Shown here: piece by piece, positions 7,755 to 11,598 of the stretch
Numbering within the stretch: position 1 is the first letter of the stretch
How the letters are laid out: every line of letters starts with the position of its first letter
Source of the DNA: Lactobacillus sp.
Lineage (GTDB): Bacteria > Bacillota > Bacilli > Lactobacillales > Lactobacillaceae
Assembly (NCBI GenBank): GCA_003482405.1
Contig: DMZB01000312.1
Span: 1 to 11,598, forward strand
DNA length: 11,598 nt
Direction of reading: 5' to 3'
Made by a program: the position numbers and the translations under genes
The notes under the pieces: model-generated
Databases searched by the model: none
Seen by the model: only the letters and a program-made list of their open reading frames with translations
Told to the model about the DNA's origin: nothing

Positions 7755-7783
7755 ATCATAGGCATTGTGCCAATTCTTGTCAA
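7755..7783 (-). promoter_or_regulatory. Promoter of the T-box leader and glyQS
   Basis: Minus strand: perfect -35 TTGACA (7783-7778), a 17-bp spacer, and -10 TATGAT (7760-7755, five of six). Transcription would start near 7749. It lies only 26 bp after the recO stop, with no terminator between, so recO transcripts can also enter the T-box leader. Confidence 0.9.
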
Positions 7784-7809
7784 TGGTTGTCACACTCAGA
7801 ATCGTTGTT

Positions 7810-8784
7810 TTATTGATCGGGGGAGCGCGTTTCGTCATCCGCAGATGACCGTGTGAGGCTATCACTTGGTGGATTTCCAGAATCTTTTGCCGGATTCACT
7901 GCCTCGGCACCACCAAGACCTGTTTCATCAAGTTTGTCGTCCTGATTTTTTTTGGCCCTAGCTGCTGCTTGTGAGCGTGCCGCTTCGTGATGTTGCTTTA
8001 GTTGTTGGCCACGAGCAGCCAATTGGTCTTCCCAGGTGGCCATTTGATCGATAAAGCGTTTGGAACGCAAATGAATGCCGACACTATTTTCATAAATCAG
8101 ATCTAAAACACGCCGTAATCCGCGTTTTGTGCGTGGCGACACATTAATCGTCGTTATTTTGTTGAGGTCAATGACGGAAAACTGGCGCAGGTAAAAAATC
8201 GTCCGTGCATCCAGATGTAGACGATGACTATCCTGATCAAAATGGTTTGCACAAATGAGGCCACCAAATTTTTCCGAGTAATCAAACGGTAAGTCAGTGC
8301 GACCACATACTGCACAACGTTGTAATTCTGGTGCCACCCCAAATGCTTGCAATAGTTGAATTTCGATGATGTTTGTAATGATCTGTTCGTCCAAACCTTC
8401 GTCAATTAATAGCAGTGCCTGTCGGGTTTTGACAAACCAGTCCGGCACCACTTGTCCATCGCGAAAAGCAGCGTCAATCAGCCCTAAAATGTACGTTGCA
8501 TAGGCATTCTTGTTGATGTCCGCCCGTACTTGTTGTAGTTGTGCCGTTTCTTTGGCGGCATTGATAAAACTTAAACCTTGATCGTTCACATTACCAACAT
8601 AGGTGCCAACCGTAAAGGGCAATAGTGCACTGTGAAGACGCATACCGCGGCGCTTGCCATTTTTAATGAAAAACATTTTTTTACCGTATTCACCCGTAAA
8701 AATTTTGATCAACTGATCCCGTTCACGATAATCGTTCGCGTACATCACGATCCCATGAAACTCTGCATTTTGATAAGTGGCCAC
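7810..8784 (-). CDS. recO: DNA repair protein RecO with extended C-terminal tail
   Basis: Recombination mediator that, with RecR, loads RecA on SSB-coated DNA and anneals complementary strands. The start is GTG at 8784, behind SD GGGGAGGTG; this gives an N-terminus of typical RecO form (YQNAEFHGIVMYANDYRERD). A longer frame to 8841 is open but would place the SD inside the gene. The OB fold spans about 1-80, and a zinc site is visible as C157, C160, C178 and H181. The protein has 324 residues against about 250-270 usually. The last 75 or so (from about 250) are Ala/Gln/Lys-rich and then acidic/Ser-rich, look disordered, and have no recognised domain. Era is upstream across a 203-bp gap; the glyQS promoter follows. 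Confidence 0.95.
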   Translation of the reverse strand: MATYQNAEFHGIVMYANDYRERDQLIKIFTGEYGKKMFFIKNGKRRGMRLHSALLPFTVGTYVGNVNDQGLSFINAAKETAQLQQVRADINKNAYATYILGLIDAAFRDGQVVPDWFVKTRQALLLIDEGLDEQIITNIIEIQLLQAFGVAPELQRCAVCGRTDLPFDYSEKFGGLICANHFDQDSHRLHLDARTIFYLRQFSVIDLNKITTINVSPRTKRGLRRVLDLIYENSVGIHLRSKRFIDQMATWEDQLAARGQQLKQHHEAARSQAAARAKKNQDDKLDETGLGGAEAVNPAKDSGNPPSDSLTRSSADDETRSPDQ

Positions 8785-8807
8785 GCTGACACCTCCCCAC
8801 GTTTGAG

Positions 8808-8850
8808 AATTAAACTCTGATAAATTAGGACAAATTAACATCTGACAAAT
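8808..8850 (-). repeat. Two 18-bp direct repeats before recO
   Basis: On the minus strand ATTTGTCAGATGTTAATT (8850-8833) and ATTTATCAGAGTTTAATT (8825-8808) match at 15 of 18 positions, with starts 25 bp apart. They lie just upstream of the recO SD (about 8790-8798). They could be a tandem binding site or a chance AT-rich duplication. No clear promoter was found around them; the best -35-like hexamer, TTGTCA, has no good -10 partner. Confidence 0.5.
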
Positions 8851-8890
8851 AACGCTGTTCCAAGACAGCCATGAGAACTGTGTTTAACTC

Positions 8891-8931
8891 AAAGCCACCC
8901 CATTCCCAAAGTTCGGAAACAGGATGGCTTT
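8891..8931 (-). other. Stable RNA hairpin between era and recO, possible weak terminator
   Basis: In minus-strand RNA the arms AAAGCCAUCC (8931-8922) and GGGUGGCUUU (8900-8891) pair over 10 bp, then a UG/UG internal loop, then UUUCC/GGGAA (5 bp) and a 7-base loop. Two of the pairs are G.U in this strand but A.C mismatches in the other, so the structure favours RNA read in the direction of era and recO. Only UUU then GAGUU follows, so it is a poor intrinsic terminator. It may instead mark the 3' end of era mRNA or a processing site. A second small hairpin, GCTGT/ACAGC, lies between it and the repeats. Confidence 0.55.
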
Positions 8932-8987
8932 ACATTAATGCTCGTTTTCAAACTGGATTTGTGTCATAACTGTCTAAAAATTCGCGT

Positions 8988-9929
8988 TTAATAATCTTGT
9001 GACTTGTACCCGTATTCGCGCAAAGCAGAGGGCTTGTCACGCCAATGCTGAACGACCTTGACCCATAATTCCAAATAGACACGGTCACCCAACAAGGGTT
9101 CAATGTCAGCTCGTGCCCGCGAACCAATCTCTTTGAGCATCTTACCGCCCTTACCGATAATGATGCCCTTTTGTGAGGTTCGATCGACTACGATCGTAGC
9201 GGCGATATGCACGAGTTCATTCGGCTGACCATCTGCACGTTTGCCCGGCCGTGATTCTCTTTTCATTGAATCAACTTCAACGGCGACTGAATGAGGCACT
9301 TCATCACGTGTCAACTGCAATACTTTTTCACGCACTAACTCCGCCACAACAAAACGCTCTGGGTGGTCAGTCACTTGGTCTTCAGGATAATACTGTGGTC
9401 CTTCAGGCAAATCTTTGGCCAATTGTGCTAAAAACTCGTTAACGTTATTGCCCTGCAGCGCAGAAATGGGATAAACTTCCTTCCACTTCATGCCGTCTTT
9501 ATACTGGTCAAGAATCGTTAACAACTTGTCTGGGTGAATTTGATCAATTTTATTAATGACTAGATAAACAGGTTTATTGATCTCTTTTAGCCGATCAATA
9601 ATATAGTTATCACCAGCGCCACGTGTTTGCGCGGCATTGACCATAAACAATACCGCATCCACTTCGTTTAACGTTGAAATCGCGGACTTTACCATAAACT
9701 CATCCAACTTACTGGATGGTTTGAAAATCCCCGGTGTGTCAATAAACACGATTTGCTCGGAATTTGTAGTGTAGATCCCCTGGATCTTGTTTCGTGTTGT
9801 TTGCGCCACATTACTCATAATCGCAACTTTTTGACCCACAACACGGTTCAAGAATGTCGATTTACCAACGTTTGGTCGGCCAACGATAGCTACAAAACCG
9901 GAATGAAATGCTTGATTCTCCTGCGTCAT
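8988..9929 (-). CDS. era: GTPase Era (16S rRNA-binding, 30S maturation)
   Basis: Essential GTPase that binds the 3' end of 16S rRNA and assists 30S assembly. The GTPase motifs are G1 GRPNVGKST (17-25), G2 [10 protein letters not shown] (43-52), G3 DTPG (64-67), G4 NKID (126-129) and G5 SAL (156-158). The C-terminal KH domain shows [23 protein letters not shown] with GKGG at 259-262. At 313 residues it is some 10 longer than B. subtilis Era; the extra lies in a charged stretch, [18 protein letters not shown] (221-238), within the KH domain. SD AAGGAGA stands seven bases before ATG. It is 31 bp after dgkA; many Firmicutes have cdd between these genes, and it is missing here. Confidence 0.98.
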   Translation of the reverse strand: MTQENQAFHSGFVAIVGRPNVGKSTFLNRVVGQKVAIMSNVAQTTRNKIQGIYTTNSEQIVFIDTPGIFKPSSKLDEFMVKSAISTLNEVDAVLFMVNAAQTRGAGDNYIIDRLKEINKPVYLVINKIDQIHPDKLLTILDQYKDGMKWKEVYPISALQGNNVNEFLAQLAKDLPEGPQYYPEDQVTDHPERFVVAELVREKVLQLTRDEVPHSVAVEVDSMKRESRPGKRADGQPNELVHIAATIVVDRTSQKGIIIGKGGKMLKEIGSRARADIEPLLGDRVYLELWVKVVQHWRDKPSALREYGYKSQDY

Positions 9930-9960
9930 TTAATGTTCTCCTTAGTTATATTGCAACATT

Positions 9961-10365
9961 TTAATTCGTCACCAAAGTCCAGATCCTCGGTCCAAAAATT
10001 AATAGCCCAGTGATCACCGCGAACAAGGCCGCCACGACCACTGCTCCAGCAGCAACGTCCTTCACCCGTTTAGCCAGCGGATCAAACCGCCCACGAGTAA
10101 TAAGATCCGTTAATGACTCGGCAATGGTGTTTGCAAACTCAGCTAAAATCACGGTAAATATGGCTAACGTAATCCACAGCCAGTCAATACGACTGATTTG
10201 CAAAATCAGACCGCATAATAACGCCGCGAGCGCAAAAATAAGGTGATAACGCATATTGGGCTCGTGATGAATGGTGTCAATAATCCCATCCAGTGCGTGG
10301 TGAAACGCTTGAATAAAATGATGATTTTTTTCTGTTTGGTGTCTATCTGGTGAGGCCATAATCAT
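9961..10365 (-). CDS. dgkA: Diacylglycerol kinase family protein, probable undecaprenol kinase
   Basis: A small integral-membrane lipid kinase of the DgkA family; in Gram-positives the members studied mainly phosphorylate undecaprenol, recycling the cell-wall lipid carrier. Three membrane segments are visible, about 40-57, 60-80 and 104-124, after a His-rich amphipathic N-terminus. The active-site signature AEFANTIAESLTDLI (75-89) gives E76, N79 and E83 at the places of E. coli E69, N72 and E76; DPLAKRVKDVAAGAV (95-109) completes the family motif. The start is uncertain: ATG at 10365 or ATG at 10359, neither with a strong SD. Both lie inside the end of ybeY (overlap 23 bp for the first), so translation is probably coupled to ybeY. 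Confidence 0.92.
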   Translation of the reverse strand: MIMASPDRHQTEKNHHFIQAFHHALDGIIDTIHHEPNMRYHLIFALAALLCGLILQISRIDWLWITLAIFTVILAEFANTIAESLTDLITRGRFDPLAKRVKDVAAGAVVVAALFAVITGLLIFGPRIWTLVTN

Positions 10366-10825
10366 CCAAGATCTTTCGTTGTAAATCGAACATTACTTTT
10401 TCATCAGCTGGTTCCATATGATCGTAGCCATTCAGATGCAAAAAACCATGAACGGCCAAAAAACCTAATTCACGATCGTAAGAGTGACCTAAATACTCCG
10501 CCTGTTGCGCTACTTTATCGATTGAAATCATAATGTCGCCAATGTTGAGTGGAATTTCAGCACGTAACTCATCGTCCATAATGATTTCATCTTCATCATC
10601 AGGATCTTCTTCAATCGCAAAGCTAATCACATCAGTCGCCTTATCAACACCACGGTATTCACGGTTTAAGTCGCGAATTGCCTCATTGTTCATGAAGGTG
10701 AGCGACATTTCAGCATTTTCTGGAAGCTTAATTGTCTTCGCTGCGAGTTCAAGAATATCATGTACCATCGTCACGCGTTCTTTTGGCACACCCTTTTCTG
10801 TTTCATCGATAATTTCAAGATCCAT
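10343..10825 (-). CDS. ybeY: Endoribonuclease YbeY (16S rRNA maturation)
   Basis: Zinc-dependent single-strand endoribonuclease of the UPF0054 family, acting in 16S rRNA 3'-end processing and ribosome quality control. The metal-binding motif H-x3-H-x5-H is HGFLHLNGYDH, with H126, H130 and H136. The conserved REYRGVDKATDVISF (55-69), with the family arginine R58, and the GDIMIS strand (96-101) are present. An acidic segment (72-90, EEDPDDEDE and following) interrupts the core between them. The protein has 160 residues, normal for the family. The ATG at 10825 has only a distant SD-like GGAGTGA ending about 11-12 bases upstream, so initiation may be modest. It precedes dgkA and era, the latter working on the same rRNA region. 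Confidence 0.97.
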   Translation of the reverse strand: MDLEIIDETEKGVPKERVTMVHDILELAAKTIKLPENAEMSLTFMNNEAIRDLNREYRGVDKATDVISFAIEEDPDDEDEIIMDDELRAEIPLNIGDIMISIDKVAQQAEYLGHSYDRELGFLAVHGFLHLNGYDHMEPADEKVMFDLQRKILDDYGLTR

Positions 10826-10858
10826 CTGTCTTAGTTCACTCCGCTCCGTTATTTAGTC

Positions 10859-10914
10859 ACTAATTAGCATACTTGTGAGACTAACAATTGTGATACTAAT
10901 AAATTCACTACTAA
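10859..10914 (-). repeat. Degenerate short repeats in the phoH-ybeY gap
   Basis: On the minus strand TTAGT recurs four times, at 10914-10910, 10899-10895, 10884-10880 and 10863-10859; the first three are exactly 15 bp apart. TTAGTATCACAA and TTAGTCTCACAA match at 11 of 12 positions, and a further TCACAA lies in the last phoH codons. The fourth copy is part of a perfect 11-bp palindrome, TTAGTGACTAA. The stop of phoH is followed at once by two more in-frame stops (TAG TAG TGA). No promoter or terminator is evident in the 85-bp gap. Confidence 0.5.
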
Positions 10915-11598
10915 TCTTGTGACCCTTGTTTCTCATACGCATTAATGATGCTGGCCACGACTGGATGACGCACAACATCATCCGCATTGAACGAGACAAA
11001 ACCAATGTGATTAATATTCTGTAGCAAATTCTGTGCGTCAACTAATCCGGAATGTTTGCCACGTGGTAGATCAATTTGTGAAATATCACCATTAACAATC
11101 ATCTTCGAGCCAAATCCGAGACGTGTTAAAAACATTTTCATCTGCGCATTAGTGGTGTTCTGTGCTTCATCAAGAATCACAAACGCCGTATCCAGAGTTC
11201 GCCCACGCATGTAAGCCAACGGCGCGATTTCAATAACTTCACGGTCCAATAACCGTTGCGTGTGCTCCGAGCCTAGAATTTGATACAAGGCATCGTAAAT
11301 TGGACGTAAATAAGGATCAACCTTTTCCTTTAAGTCGCCAGGTAGGAACCCTAAACTTTCACCGGCTTCAACAGCTGGTCGCGTCAAGATAATCTTTTCA
11401 ACATCCCCACGTTTGAGTGCTGCTACCGCCATTACGACGGCCAGGAAGGTTTTCCCAGTTCCGGCTGGTCCAATACCAAACGTGATGTCATTATGACTAA
11501 TTGACTGTACGTATTGACGTTGTCCGTAGTTCTTAACCCGAATGGCACGACCCTGATCATCCTTGATCAAAGTTTGCTTATACAAATCTTGAAAATAC
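10911..11598 (-). CDS. phoH: PhoH family ATPase, 5' end cut by window edge
   Basis: A P-loop ATPase of the PhoH (PhoL/YbeZ-like) family, usually encoded next to ybeY and linked to RNA metabolism; the exact activity is not settled. The visible C-terminal 228 residues hold Walker A GPAGTGKT (about 43-50 of the fragment), the conserved [18 protein letters not shown] region, Walker B VILDEAQN (about 140-147) and [15 protein letters not shown]. The family is about 315-325 residues, so roughly 90 N-terminal residues lie beyond the right edge. The frame stays open to the edge and the preceding codons (YFQD) fit the family, so a TTG at 11585 is not taken as a start. It is probably the first visible gene of the phoH-ybeY-dgkA-era block. 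Confidence 0.96.
   Translation of the reverse strand, partial: YFQDLYKQTLIKDDQGRAIRVKNYGQRQYVQSISHNDITFGIGPAGTGKTFLAVVMAVAALKRGDVEKIILTRPAVEAGESLGFLPGDLKEKVDPYLRPIYDALYQILGSEHTQRLLDREVIEIAPLAYMRGRTLDTAFVILDEAQNTTNAQMKMFLTRLGFGSKMIVNGDISQIDLPRGKHSGLVDAQNLLQNINHIGFVSFNADDVVRHPVVASIINAYEKQGSQD

Noticed and set aside
7500..7856. Open frame of 118 codons on the plus strand
   Set aside because: Runs antisense across the T-box leader and the glyQ and recO ends; the conserved T-box explains this sequence on the other strand.
8785..8841. Nineteen extra N-terminal codons of recO (ATG at 8841)
   Set aside because: They overlap the strong SD GGGGAGGTG and the 18-bp repeats; the GTG at 8784 fits the RecO N-terminus.
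10533..10856. Open frame of 107 codons on the plus strand, Ser-rich
   Set aside because: Antisense to ybeY; the Ser runs are the complement of the acidic ybeY codons (GAT/GAA).
11583..11585. TTG as the start codon of phoH
   Set aside because: The frame continues upstream to the window edge with residues that fit PhoH, and the visible protein is about 90 residues short.

Overview
The window is a conserved housekeeping segment of a low-to-mid G+C Gram-positive chromosome. Gene content, gene order and protein sequences point to the Lactobacillales, most likely Lactobacillaceae. This is judged from family resemblance by eye; no database was searched, so the genus is left open. Every supported gene lies on the minus strand, so transcription runs from the right edge to the left edge. 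I see no mobile element, CRISPR array, tRNA or rRNA gene, or prophage remnant.

In transcription order: (i) phoH (5' end beyond the right edge), ybeY, dgkA and era form a tight block for RNA metabolism, ribosome maturation and lipid-carrier phosphorylation. ybeY and dgkA overlap by 23 bp. (ii) A 203-bp gap holding an RNA hairpin and an 18-bp direct repeat leads into recO, which carries a long low-complexity C-terminal tail. (iii) A consensus promoter and a complete glycine T-box riboswitch precede glyQ-glyS, the two subunits of glycyl-tRNA synthetase, whose stop and start codons overlap; a strong intrinsic terminator closes this unit. (iv) A small DUF488 gene has its own extended -10 promoter. 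(v) dnaG (primase) and rpoD (housekeeping sigma factor) form a macromolecular-synthesis operon with its own promoter, a leader of about 120 nt and an intrinsic terminator after rpoD. (vi) trmK (tRNA m1A22 methyltransferase) starts from its own extended -10 promoter and a structured leader, and runs off the left edge.

The order resembles the Bacillus subtilis yqfG-dgkA-cdd-era-recO-glyQ-glyS-ccpN-yqfL-dnaG-sigA-trmK region as I recall it. Here cdd is absent between dgkA and era, and a DUF488 gene occupies the place of ccpN-yqfL. Initiation details were used to correct two starts: dnaG and recO both begin at GTG codons behind strong GGAGGTG Shine-Dalgarno (SD) sites.

I found no undescribed multi-gene system. 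The items most worth a second look are small: the nested inverted repeats at the trmK promoter and leader, the minus-strand-oriented hairpin and the 18-bp repeats before recO, the 15-bp-spaced repeats between phoH and ybeY, the Ala/Lys tail of GlyQ that also encodes the glyS SD site, and the disordered RecO tail.
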